Assembly: GCA_021234155.1 (NCBI GenBank)
Contig: JAJEKV010000004.1
Coordinates: 29,793,305-29,857,304, forward strand
Length of the DNA: 64,000 nucleotides
Source of the DNA: Isoetes taiwanensis
Lineage: Eukaryota > Streptophyta > Lycopodiopsida > Isoetales > Isoetaceae
Reading direction: 5' to 3'
Part shown: positions 22,744 to 34,311 of the stretch, one piece after another
Numbering within the stretch: the stretch's first letter is position 1
Layout of the letters: each line of letters starts with the position of its first letter
Translations under genes and position numbers: made by a program
The notes under the pieces: model-generated
Databases searched by the model: none
What the model was told of the DNA's origin: nothing
What the model saw: only the letters and a program-made list of their open reading frames with translations

Positions 22744-22779
22744 AAGTCAAAGATGGGGGTTTTGACCCCATCTTGACTT
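22744..22779. repeat. Hairpin 3
   Basis: AAGTCAAAGATGGGG (22744-22758) pairs with CCCCATCTTGACTT (22766-22779) over 14 base pairs with one bulged A and a seven-base loop. It is a candidate for the right-end structure of the HUH element or for a separate palindromic MITE. Confidence 0.7.
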
Positions 22780-25190
22780 GCGTTTGAGGGCTCCAAATTC
22801 GCCCCATGGCATATGATGTGGCATATGCCAGCATCCAATGGCCTTAAATAATTTTGAGACACCCAAAACGATAATACACCCCTAGAAGTTCAAATGTTTT
22901 AGGTTCTACCTAGATGACGCAAAACACATTGTTGTGTTGATGGCTGCAAATCACAAATTCTCCATTCGAAGTGGTTTTCAATAGGGACATACTTTTGGTG
23001 GTCTATGGAAAGTGTCTCTTGCTGGTCAGCATCACAATGGCTAAGTCATTCCTCAGCAATATTCTTGTCTATATGGCTTTATTATTCCTAGCCACACGGT
23101 CAAAATACACAAAATCATTGCAATAGCTTACAAATCTTTATGTGGGCTGATATTGAGGAGGGTGTTTTGGTTAAGGTGGCTTGGTTTAAATGTGAAATTT
23201 TCAAGTGGGCAGGTGGCGTAGATATGATGGACATTCTCACTGCAGAGTAAAGTCCTCGTTTCAAAATTCATTTGGAGGATCCTAAATGGTGAAGATGACT
23301 CGTCGGGTTTATGCCTTCTCAAGCAATCACTTACTCAATGTATCCCTTTGGGTATGGTACTTATACCAGTTCTGCCTTAGGCACTACTTCATTCTCTCTA
23401 GCCTTTCCCAAATGCGTTTTTTTTTCCTACGAGATGCGGTCAGGCACCTCTTTTAGGCACGTTCTTCTACTTGTGCTTTAGTAAAGGTTTTGTGGTAGTC
23501 CATTGCTGCCAACCATCATAGTGCCTCCAATTGCTACACTAAATCACACTTTTCCATAAAAACGAAGGGTCTCCATGCATGGTATAATGGTGATCACATG
23601 CTCTTTTGGCCTGATTTTCACTACTCTCACATTGGGATGTGACTATATGGGAGAATGTAGCAGAGAATTTGCCTCTTATTATGGAGGTTGGTGTCATGGA
23701 AAGAGTTGCTTGGGCTTGTCACGGGGATATCAATAAAGGCATGCACTTTGTGAAAATATATCGCCCCTTCTTAGCTCCACAACCTTTTTTGGTGTTTGAT
23801 GGTTGTTGGTTGACAGCTGCAGATTCCACCGGCCAATTGGGCTCGTAAATCATGTTGGTTTTGAGATAAGTTTATTTACCCAAAGTGTTTGTGCTTTGGT
23901 GTCAGATTATCCACAGTTGCTTAGGTGTTAATGCCTTGTGAAAATTGCTATGATTGTCGAATCTCTTCAGTATGCCCACTTGATATGATGCTCTCCACAT
24001 CTATATGATGCTCCAATTGTGTAAAAACGAGTTATTATCCTCCTCAACAATATACTATTTCTGATAATGGCCTTCGTCTAACCCAGACCACTTGTGATGG
24101 CCAAATGTCCGAGCGGAGGACATGAAGGTGTCACTTGCGCATTCCTCCTCTAGTATAATCTATATCGTAGAAGTGTATCTACATATTAGCACATGGCAAC
24201 AACACACATAAACATGGAATCTCATGAATGGGTCAGCTAGTTAGATACATGCTTGCTAATGTACGGCATAGAAACAAAGAAATCAAACTAGCATGCGTTT
24301 CTTCTATTTACTATATCTGTGTTAAGAACAATTCCATTATAACAATACAATTATAATAGAACAGTACATGCTAGCATGAATAGCTCAACCAAATTGATAC
24401 CTTCCATCACATGCGAAATGGATGAGCAATCCTCAAGAGGTGCATGCCAAGCTGTCCAATAAATTGTCAAACACATAAACTTACTAATCATGCCCAAAAA
24501 GCAACATATCCTAAGCTAGATCCGAACATCAACATTCCTAGTACTGTCATTTGCAACATCAAGATCCTAGAAATTTTATGCATTCTATTTAAAATTCTGC
24601 GCAGGATGGAGAGCTTATGACATCTTGAAGAAGTTGCAACATCTATTTCCTTACATTTCTTTCTCAAAAAGCCTTCTACTATTTTGCCTCTAATCACATC
24701 CTCAATTGAAGAACATTTTAAAATTATATTCGTAATAATGGACTACATTTAGAGCCTTGCTCTCATCCTTGGTTGTAACTACATAAAATATCTTTCTAGA
24801 TAGGTTGAACAATATGTAAAATCGTAGAGGCGTTAGGCGCCAAGATTTGTACATATTTGTACATAATACATTTATCTGATACCGGGGATATACGCATGCA
24901 TGCATTCATATTTGCATGTAAATGAAAGAGGGCTTTTTAGAGACTTTAGACTTCGAAAGAGAGGGCTGTTGGAGGGTTGCATCCGAGCTGTGGAGGCAAG
25001 AGCTTGAAGAGACTTCATCAATCTTCTTTTTTCAAGTGGGGTTAAGACTTACATCTGAGGCTGCTGTACTAGCCACAAATATGGATTTTAGTAGATATAT
25101 GAGAGCTGCTATGATTGCTTAATGTTTTACATAATTAGTCAGTGGTCTATCATCTGGGCACATAAGATTAGCATTAGAGATAATATTGTG
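22780..25190. other. No recognisable gene
   Basis: Short frames on both strands, none with a recognisable family. The stretch 22900-23850 has a faint coding-like texture on the plus strand, but with many stops. Confidence 0.45.
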
Positions 25191-25277
25191 TCTCCAAAAG
25201 GCACCCTAAGAAAATTTCCATGGCTAAGGCACCCCAATCTCCAAAAGGCACCCTAAGAAAATTTCCATGGCTAAGGC
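25191..25277. repeat. Two-unit tandem repeat at a duplication edge
   Basis: A 40-bp block starting TCTCCAAAAGGCACCCTAAG occurs at 25191-25230 and, identical, at 25238-25277. The second unit abuts the left edge of the large segmental duplication (25278). Copy B has neither unit. Confidence 0.85.
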
Positions 25278-26389
25278 TAAGACCAAAGAAATGCAAAAAA
25301 ACCAGCCAACCCAAAGTCCGCTGCATCACCAGCAGTGCCATTGCTCGAACATGTAGTTGACCTTCAAGCACTTGTGCTACCTTGTTGTGATGTGTTCGGC
25401 TAGGACCTAACCTCAGGTCTTTGACACAAAGTAGTTTATCAAAATACAAGCTTTTTCATAGAGGCAAAATATTTGTATGAACTCTTGATTCCACTTTACT
25501 CTACTGTCGTAAAGCACTCAGATTTGTGGCCACTCAAATGTCGGGTAAGGCACTCCATATTGACGCCAGTGTGTAGACTGAAGAACATATTCAAATCCAT
25601 GTCATGGTGAAGACAGATGAGCAGCCTCGGCCAGTATACATGGATATATAAATGGAAGATATAGATATGCAAGTGGCAGGGAAGGTGCAGGATAATGTCA
25701 AAGAGCCAGAATCAGGTTAATCAGAACAAGCCGATGGGTTGAACTTACATATAGTGGGGTTACTTGGGATAAGTGAATGCTCAGATACAAAGGAGGCTGA
25801 ATATTTTTTGCTCGTAAGATGCACCTACAGAGTCCTGGCATTCTCACAGCTACTCGGATTGGTGCTCACAGATTGGACCGGCCACGTCATACCTTACTAC
25901 ATTTTTGGACACCACAGGACTGGCTATATATTTTACAGCATGGGAGTCGTCTCGAGGGCACTCATTTTACTGTCTAGGAAGATCTCTCCCCTCTGCAGTT
26001 GTTATGTATGATAGCCTCACTGTTCAGTGTACTAATGAGCCTTGGCAGAGAGTTAATTTGAAGAAGGCCGCAAGAAAAAAATCAGCCATAAATTCCTATG
26101 AGTCATGTCTTTCCAGTGTGAACTTATCAAGAAGTGGTGCATCTACGACCTCTCTTCCCCACTATATTGTGTAACATGACAATCTAATGTCAGGTGATTG
26201 AGAAGCTAGATATTGTAGAATATGTTGATCATGATAAGGCGTCCAAACGCCTCAAACTAGTGCGAGAGAGATGATTCTTTACTGTATATGTGTGGTTTTG
26301 CCTGGATCTCCCGTTGCCTTCGTAGGTTTTTAGTCCCATGTTATAGTATCTATGATGTATCTTGATCTCTATATGGTCTTTCTCCTCCC

Positions 26390-26401
26390 AAAAAAAAAAA
26401 A
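26390..26401 (+). repeat. Poly(A) end of a retroposon in copy A
   Basis: An A12 tract follows a T/C-rich stretch ending TCTTTCTCCTCCC. It looks like a LINE 3' end belonging to the sequence upstream from about 25.3 kb. The equivalent in copy B is 57658-57670 (A13). No target duplication was identified. Confidence 0.45.
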
Positions 26402-26769
26402 CATGTCCAACATGGATATCTCTTGGATATTAGAAGGAAACACATAGGATTAGATATCCCAACTTAAAGATAGTACTTTTGGTTGTTCAGAAGATGGAGA
26501 AATTGGGATGAAATGAGAAATCTAGGAATCTATTCATACGCTGATAAGATATTCTATTATCATATTACAAGATGTCTTCAAGGTATTAATGATTGTCATA
26601 TTACAGATTCTCTAAACTAATCACAAGGTAATCTTTTATCTATAGTGTCTCAAAGGCATACAAATCCATTTGCTTTAGAAAATTTTAAGAAATGCCTTCC
26701 ATTTGGACTTTGGCTCCTAATGAGTTCCTTAAAATTCTCAACAATTGTTGGAATTGTCCTTAACAAATT

Positions 26770-27170
26770 CAGTTGTTATCCTAGATGTCTCTACATTTAG
26801 CCATTCCCTCTAAGTGTTTTCTTTGTAAGAGACTTCTAAGCACAGTCCCAGACCATGATGTTACATGTGACATGTGTAAAAGTGCACCTGAAACTTTGAG
26901 CCATATATTTAGTTGCATGAGGTTAACCCCTTTTGGAACAAGTTGAACGATATCACATACAAAGTAGGCTATAGAGTGGACTTCTGGAAACCTCTTAATC
27001 AAATTTTGAGTGGAACTATTGTTTTTACAAACAACTTGAAGCAAATTGCAATTTGGAGCATATGGAAATACAAGAATGCAATCAATATAGAAAAAGAGGA
27101 ACATGAGTACTTCTAGTATTAAGTTTTCTCTTTATGTTTGAATTGGCTAGTTGTGTTATATCCCATAGAG
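26770..27170 (+). pseudogene. LINE zf-RVT remnant in copy A
   Basis: Fragments in two frames give SLHLAIPSKCFLCKRLL, HDVTCDMCKSAPETLSHIFS, then PFWNKLNDITYK and LKQIAIWSIWKYKNAIN. This is the zinc-binding C-terminal region of plant L1-like reverse transcriptase ORFs: Cys pairs, ETL-HIFS-C, then W-IW--RN. The frame changes after the Cys cluster, so it is decayed. The same sequence is in copy B. Confidence 0.6.
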
Positions 27171-28151
27171 CTAGAAAAGGGAATTCTTTTGATAAAAAAT
27201 GGTTAGCTATGGTGATTTTATTGGTCCTCAAATTTTTTCAAGTGCAAACATATCCAACTGGAACCCAATGATTGTGTGTGAATTTTAGATTTATTGAATC
27301 TCTTGGGATGCTTGCTTAAAGGTCATCCAGAGTTGGATGATGTCTCAAATAATGAAGCTTGAGTGCAATTGGCCATTTTAGGACAACACATTCCACCTCA
27401 GAGCCTAGGTCCAGTGGTAGCAAAATTCAAAGACATTTTTCTGAATGGTTAGATCTTTGATATTCTGCTCTTCTGTTTTAACGGCTTCCTGTCAGCTGAT
27501 GTGACATTCAGTACTTTGTACGCTATTCATACAGATATGTGGTACATCACCATGAGGAATTAATTAGTTATATTAATTGTTTGTTCTAATATTTAACAGG
27601 AGAAGGTTAGCTATACTAATTAAATTGTATATTAAACATGCAAGAAGATGACACTTGGCCAAATTTAACTGGCCAAGGGGGAACTGCTATTTAGAAGATT
27701 ACCACTTAGGGTAAGATTCTTCAATCTTTTCCAAATTGATTTGGAAAGCTTGAGGAAGGAGGAGCAGCTCTTCAAACATCGGAAGGGTGGATACACCCCG
27801 TGACAACCAAGCCAAGAAACTGGCATGAGAACTAGTTAGAAAGTGACCCTTGTATAATTAGAGGGGTTAGACCTTATGGTTATTCTCAATCATGATGTAA
27901 TGGATGGTTGTATGGTATTTCAGTTTTGCACCTCTTGTGCTTGTGGGAAGAGGGGTAGAGACCTAAAGGCTAGTAGATGTATGGATGATCCTAACTAGAA
28001 TCTCTAATAAATGCAGCCTGTGCATAAAGCCCACTTGGTTGTAGTTGCTATGTTGGGATTGACACCAAACAACAAGAGCAATCAAGATATGGAGGTAGGC
28101 CCCCATTGAGCTCGGCTACTGGGGCTCTTGTAATGTGCTATAATTATAGTT
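27171..28151. other. Duplicated non-coding stretch
   Basis: No supported gene. Shared almost base for base with copy B (58440-59408), apart from a 12-base deletion in copy B near 59060. Confidence 0.5.
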
Positions 28152-28412
28152 GGTCACTGTGTAAATCGAGTATGGGTTTGACACCCCATAAGTTGACGTC
28201 ATTTTCCATATCGATATACTGTGTAGATCGAGTATGGGTTTGCAACCCTCAACATATATATTTTCTATGTAGATCAACATACCACTTTCCATATCGATAT
28301 ACTGTGTAGATCGAGTATAGGTTTGCAACCCCAAGATATATATTTTCTATGTAGATCAACATACCACTTTCCATATCGATATACTGTGTAGATCGAGTAT
28401 GGGTTTACACGC
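28152..28412. repeat. 82-bp tandem repeat, copy A
   Basis: About three units built from TGTGTAGATCGAGTATGGGT, a TATATATTTTCTATGTAGATC block and CATATCGATATAC, with the last unit cut by GCCGAGG. They lie directly before the LINE ORF1 region, so they could be promoter-like monomers of its 5' UTR; that is inference. Confidence 0.85.
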
Positions 28413-28658
28413 CGAGGATATTATTGGCTTGGCATGCATACTTTAATAGCATATTCCAAAAAGCTTCTTCGAGCAAAGCCCATCCCAAAAGAATTCGGAC
28501 AAGTGTTTTAAATCGAACCTCCCCATAGGGTTGAACCCCTCCAAACCCCCCCATGCCAACCACTAAGGGCAGGCATCGTTTATATTTTCTAAGCATTTCT
28601 CAATTCTTAATAGCCTTTTAGCTCTCTAATCCCCTTCCATACCATACCATACCACCCC

Positions 28659-29510
28659 ATGGCCACTTCTGTAGCCCCTTGCCCAGACCCCCATTTGGAG
28701 GGAGACATTCCCCAGCCCCAGCCCCAGCCCCAGCACCAGCCCACCTGGGAGAACCAGGGGGAGGGACCACCGAGAAAACGGCCCCGATCGGATAACAAGG
28801 ACAAGGGAGAATCCCCTTCCATGAGGAAGGAGGCCCGGGTGAAGGCCCAATCTATGGGATCGACCCGGGAGACGGATGAAGGCTGTTCAAGCCCGACAAT
28901 GCACCAAACGCAGGCACATATGAGGGCCATGAAACAAATGGAGGAACAAATTGAGAGCAACAGAACCCGGATTGCAGGACTGACAGCAGAGATACAATCT
29001 TCAGCATTCCACGTGCTCAAAAGACAGTTGGCAGCGGAGAGGCAACGGACTGCAGAGATGGGGACCCGCATGCAGTAGTTAGAAGACAGGCTTCGCTTGG
29101 CACACTTTGAGAGGCAACAGGATAAGCAGGGCCTTGCTGATCTGCGAGCTCGCATGGATTCCCTCCTCACCACCATAGAGACTATGGCACGAGACAAGCA
29201 GGGTGTTGAGCAGGATACAGTGGCAACTATCTCCCGCCTCAAGTCGGAAGCTGAGGGGACTGCTACCATAATACGGAACGACCGAGCCGCTTCCGAAGCC
29301 AGCAACGTCCATCGTCGAGGGGCCGCTGCAGGCCTGGTCCACGGCAAGCTTCGTATTTTTAGGCCGGCACCTACTGAGGTCGGTGATGCAATGCGTCAAG
29401 CTGCTGCCACTCCTGCTACTGCCACCAGTACCCCTACTGCACCTCCTGCTCCAACTGCTCCTGCAACTGCTGCTCAGGTGCCGCACACTGCTCCCCCTGC
29501 AATCGGATGA
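28659..29510 (+). pseudogene. LINE ORF1 (coiled-coil), copy A, with in-frame TAG
   Basis: From ATG 28659 one frame runs to TGA at 29508-29510, interrupted by a single TAG at 29076-29078. The N-terminus is Pro/Gln-rich (PQPQPQPQHQP) with a basic RKRPR motif that could be nuclear-targeting. The middle, about residues 85-210, is a strongly charged coiled coil (MEEQIESNRTRIAGLTAEIQ and onward), and the C-terminus is an Ala/Pro/Thr tail. Coiled-coil ORF1 followed by an endonuclease ORF2 in the same frame is the layout of a non-LTR retrotransposon. The TAG is present at the same place in copy B (60508-60510), so it predates the duplication. Confidence 0.65.
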
Positions 29511-29549
29511 GATTATCGAGCGTCTACATCAAATGCCAACAAATTCCGG

Positions 29550-29653
29550 ATGGTATCTTGGAACTGTCGGGGCTTCCCTTGGCAGAAAGAGGAGAGTCTC
29601 AACTCTATGGCACCAGATATGGATCTCATTTTCCTCATGGAAATGTGGGAACA
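29550..29653 (+). pseudogene. Start of LINE ORF2 (endonuclease), copy A, truncated
   Basis: ATG 29550 is in frame with ORF1 and begins MVSWNCRGFPWQKEESLNSM, the opening strand of an EEP/APE-type endonuclease (SWN-RG) of LINEs. After about 35 codons the duplicated sequence ends at 29653 and unrelated DNA follows. Copy B continues the domain. Confidence 0.65.
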
Positions 29654-30422
29654 ACCCACATAAACATAATAAACCACCTCTAACTTGGTCACTGTGGTAT
29701 GACCAGCAAGAAACAGCTTTGCAGTATCCTACCAAAAATTTGTACCTATTGAAAATCTCTTTAAATGGAGAATTTACGATTTGTTGTTACCAGCACAGCA
29801 ACGTGTGTTTTCTTCATCTAGAGTAGAACAAACATTGTTTTAAAACCTTTGAACTTTTGATTAAATAAGATCTTAAGTACGTATTATGAATTGATCTTCC
29901 GAACTCTTTATAACAAAATTTAGTACAAACCTCATATATGTCATGGATGTAATGATCAAGTCTTGCTTGAAAAAGATAGAAAACTCTAAACTTTATGAGT
30001 TAATCGGTGCCATCCTAGTAGATCATAGGACAAACCTAGCCTTATTGATAAAAAAAAAAAAAAAAAAAAAAAAATGCTTAATCAAATAGAAATTAAAAGG
30101 GAGCTAGTACTTGTTTTGGTTCTAAAGGCAAATTCACACACACACATTTAAAATCATACTTAAAGAACTCCAATCGAAAGTTCAAATATTTTAAGGCATT
30201 GTTTGTTTTGCCCTAGATAAAAAGAACTTTACAGAGTGACAACACCAAGCTTCTGGAAGGATATCATCAATTAAGAGTGACGAAAAGAGGTTCATGATCT
30301 GAATCATCACAGGTATTTGTCATCCGCAATTGGCAGTAAGTATAGGCCCAGTTTCTATCCGGATTCATTTCACTTGGATTAAAATAGAGTCGAGGATTAT
30401 GCTCAATTTTTAGTCGAGGACC
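29654..30422. other. No recognisable gene; one A25 tract
   Basis: A run of 25 A (30050-30074) after CCTTATTGAT may be the 3' end of an unidentified retroposon. Nothing else is supported. Confidence 0.5.
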
Positions 30423-30829
30423 TGTGACGTCCCCTACTTCCTCTACGATGCTCCCATCGTATCAGAAGGCGGAGTTCATCCCCCTGACAGCCAAACTGGC
30501 AGGACGCCAATCCCAAGAACTGGGTCAGTGAGAAAGAGTGGATGGGTCATTTGCCCCGTCTTCCTTCGGGTCGATCTAGCTGCGGAAGCGCGAATAAACA
30601 TGAGCACGTGACATCAATACATTAATACATCAATAAAGTCATCCCGAAGGGTGAACACATCATAATATAACATGCGTAACAACATCAACATAAATAATAG
30701 CAACAAAAGGGAATCCTACCTCGGGCTCAGACTCATGGGGGATCGACTGACGGCTTGGGTCTCCAGAAGCCAATGCAGACCAAATTCATGGCAAATGGAT
30801 TGGGCTGGCATAAGAACATGGTTGTTGGG
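30423..30829 (-). mobile_element. Ty3/gypsy LTR, left part
   Basis: Starts TGTGACGTCCCCTACTTCC and matches 61976-62389 closely. It is the low-coordinate part of a minus-strand gypsy LTR (TG at the plus-strand left end) that is split by the LINE insertion. The other part is 40487-42123. The left flank is unrelated to that of the second copy, which supports 30423 as the true border. Confidence 0.8.
30815..30829. repeat. LINE target-site duplication, left
   Basis: AACATGGTTGTTGGG, repeated at 40472-40486. At 62370-62400 the second LTR copy has this sequence once and uninterrupted, so the pre-insertion site is known. Confidence 0.93.
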
Positions 30830-32543
30830 AAAGGGGGAGATGGAAGGAGGTCGAATTGGGCAGTTGGGGTTCTGACGGTGAAACTTTGATCGGCGATATC
30901 TCTCTTATCTGGTGTCAGATTTCGGCGTGCTTAGGCTCGTTGGAAAGCTTGTTCCGAGCTCTTTCCGATGGTTTTATAGCATCAGCTGTTTTGCATGTGG
31001 TTTGTTGCCGCAAACAGCTGATTTCCGGACTGATTCGGATGCCATGGCTCCTGCCAGACAGGCTGATGGGGGATCGATTGAGCCTCATGGCTTGGGGCTG
31101 AAGCCAAGGGAGATGGCGAGGAGGAAGAATCCTCCAGTAAAGGGGAAGGGCGCGGGTCTCGGCATTCATGAAGAGGCGGGGGCTGTAGGAAGTGGCATGC
31201 AATTGGTGGCAGAGATGAGGGAGCTCTTGGAATCCCCTTCGGTTGAGAGGTATGTGGATTGCTCTTCCTCTCAATATAATTCTGAGACCTCAGTAGATTG
31301 TGTTTTGGAGACTCCGGTCTTGATTCCATCAAGCATGCCCCCTTTGGAAACTGGATCTGTGATGCCCTCTTCCCCTGTGCTTGGGAAGGGATCACTTGCT
31401 GGTGATGCGCCCTCTTCTAGGGTGCATGTAGCTGATGTGCCTCCTGGGGTGCCCCTGGATACCTCTCAGAATGCCAGGGCGGCAGCCCCAACTCCTGTCT
31501 TGCCGGCTGGCCGCGAGCAATGATGTTGCTTTCGCATCCTTTCGGCGGGGTTTTCAGATTGGATCAAGCGCCAAGGCTCGAGTGTAGGACTGCGCCGTGT
31601 TCAAGAGGCTCACGAAATTTGTGGAGGATCATCACTGTTGACTGCGGCAGACTCTTCGGAGACTCCATGGATAGATATTGATCATACCAGACATGTTCAG
31701 ACCATTGAGAATCTAGTTTCATTTGCGGTATTGGGCTACTTCACGGGTTACATATTGGACACGAGGAGGTTTAGCTCTTGGCTTGCCGAACATCTGAGGC
31801 GGATTGGTTTGCGGGTGTATCTACGAAATTCCTACCAAATAATTTCTTCATAATCATGTTTGAGGTTTGAGTCTTCCGTGCGGCAATTCGTTAGTCGAGG
31901 GGTGGATACTTTGGGTGAATCTTATGTGTTGTATCAGTATTATACTCCGGCAATGTCCACCAGTTCTTTGACAGCGGTTAAAATCCCGTGTTGGTTCCAG
32001 ATTCAGGATCTTCCTCCTGATCTGATGGTGCCTGATTTCTTGGTTTCTATGGCTAATGGCCTGGGTGTATATTTGGCTCATTCTATTGTGTAGGTCCCCA
32101 AGATCGTGTTGTTCGCTTTGCTTTGCAACCTGTGCCCACTTCTCTTCCAAAGGCGTAGTGGTCCCTGTCATTTTCTCTTCCGATTGAAGCTTTTGAATGG
32201 CTCTGAGATCTGGCGGATGTTTCCATCTATTGTGCTACCATCTGACCATGTTGATGATCCTGCTGGTGGTAGGGGTTGCGGGTGCTTATGCAGGGGCCCG
32301 GGATTCCTCGGTTCCTGAGGCAACAGACAGAGGACTCCGTGGTGCAGTGAGTGGAGTTGGACGAGGTGGTGTGGTTGGGAGAGGTGGTGTGGGACAGAGG
32401 GCGGGGGCTTCTTGCTTGGCCGCCCATTGGATGGCGGGGCTAGGGGACGTGGTGGCTCAGGGGAGGGCTCAGATGATTTGGTTGTGGCTAGGTTTGAGGA
32501 CATGGCTGTGGGAGGGGCTGGTGATCCTGGTGGGGATGTCCCT

Positions 32544-32551
32544 GTAGCGGT
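32544..32551. repeat. hAT target-site duplication, left
   Basis: GTAGCGGT, repeated exactly at 36335-36342 immediately outside the other terminal inverted repeat. Confidence 0.92.
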
Positions 32552-32877
32552 CAGGGATAGGTTCAATACGCTGTACGTTTTATACGGAATACGTATGAAT
32601 TGTATGATACGGCCCCAATTCGCCGTATAAAACGTAAAAAATACGGCAAAAAAAAATTCCGGCGTCGGAAGATTTTCGCGTACGCGAAACCTTCTAATTC
32701 GCGTCAGACGCTGAAGTTTTTCGCAGCGTCTGTGAAACAAATTGAAAATCGCGTCTTAAAAAAAATATATATATTTTTTGAAATTCAAATTTCAGCGACG
32801 CTGAAACCTTACATTCAGCGACGCTGAAAGTTTTTTCAAAGACGAAAAGCGAAGGTTCGGCGTCACGCTGTAACAAA

Positions 32878-32885
<8 letters not shown>

Positions 32886-32908
<23 letters not shown>

Positions 32909-32912
32909 TATA
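32886..32912. repeat. (TA)n tract, left side of hAT
   Basis: About 13 TA units following an A-run. It mirrors the much longer tract near the right end. Confidence 0.9.
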
Positions 32913-34311
32913 CAACGTGTTATCTCTACTAGTTTCCAATCCTATCTATGAAGTCCCTCTTATATGTCTGATCCTTCCTACTCTGTGTTTTTCCTCTCAG
33001 GAGTCTCTAAGTGTATAGTTGTGTTAGTATAATCCGGCATAAGTCAGAATTGTGCCAAATGGTTTTACATATTATCTTTCCATTTACTGCAAAAAATTAG
33101 GGTCAGGATCAAAATATTAAGGCCATAGAGGAAATCTAAAGTTACCAAAGCTACGATTTCAGGATTGTGGTGCTTATACCCCCTTTGATATTTTATCGGA
33201 ATTATTAGAATTGATCTTACAATTTAATTGAGTTAGTAACGTTTCAAGGAGTTAGCTCCTTAGAAATGGTTTTAAAAGTATTGGTGGAAAATATGATAGG
33301 TCTTGACATGTTTTTCCTGTTTTTCCTGTAGTTCTAATTATATGATTTTTTGCAGTAGTAATAAGGAAATTGTTTATAGATGCAGAGGACCTATGATACG
33401 GAAATGATTATGCTAAATGGTTGTTGTACAGGCATACAACTTGAGAATATTTTTCGGAAGCTGTTTATGTGGATCGGTCTAGATCGAAGTTGTTTAGGTA
33501 CTTTGGTCGGAAGGACTAAGATTAGTGCAATTTTTTGAACATCCATTTATGGCCCAATTTGGATATGCCACAATAAATTCAGGTGTCATTAAAATTACTT
33601 GAATAAAAGTGTAATTGCCTTACCTTTTTTGAACCTTGAACCAGAAATGAAATAGTATAGTTGTTACTTGGGGTAATGATTATTATGTTCCATGGTTGAA
33701 TGTAGTTAAAGTCATAACGTATGGTGTAATAATTGACCATATCCATTGGCTATGTTTAGTTTAAAGACCTAAGATACAACGTATTTCGTGGGTATACTAA
33801 AATATTGAAGATATATTTTGACTTGTAAATCGTAACTCTAGATTAGTTAACCCTAAAAGGCAATTGTTAACCCTAAAAGGCAACTGTTATGGGCGATCCG
33901 AACCCTAAAACCTGATAGATCGAATGGGTTTTCAGCGATCTTGAGCCAACTGGAAAATACAGTTGATGATGATGACGGCATTAGGTGGAAGCACTACAAG
34001 CATTCGGTTGCATGCAGTTCCCACTAAACCATTGATTTTTACAGGTAAAATCGTAGGGCCTTAGAACTGATTTATGGTTCTTTTAAACTTAAGGTTAAAA
34101 TGGATTATGTCATTTGATGATAGCTTAGAATAACATAATACAAGTTGAGTCTCTCTATAAATATACCAGTGTATGGATTATCAGAGACAAAGGGATGGTC
34201 AAGGTCGTCGGGAAGGATCGAGAACAAGGGACACACCGGACACAAACTCATTGAATGTCTTAGAAGCGAGGGGATTGAACATCCAAGTCCTCTCGACCTA
34301 CTAAAGCTCGG

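Larger units (their letters stand above)
25278..29653 (+). repeat. Segmental duplication, copy A
   Basis: This 4376-bp segment recurs in the same orientation at 55713-61037. The identity begins at TAAGACCAAAGAAATGC and ends at ATGTGGGAACA. From 25278 to the hAT empty site (25834-25841) both copies are exactly the same length. Differences seen by eye through 28 kb are few single bases plus a short deletion, suggesting a recent event. The segment holds LINE 3' debris, an 82-bp tandem array and the start of a LINE. Confidence 0.93.

Noticed and set aside
28607-29347. 246-codon minus-strand frame
   Set aside because: It is the antisense shadow of the plus-strand coiled-coil ORF1, whose composition and neighbouring endonuclease make the plus strand the coding one.
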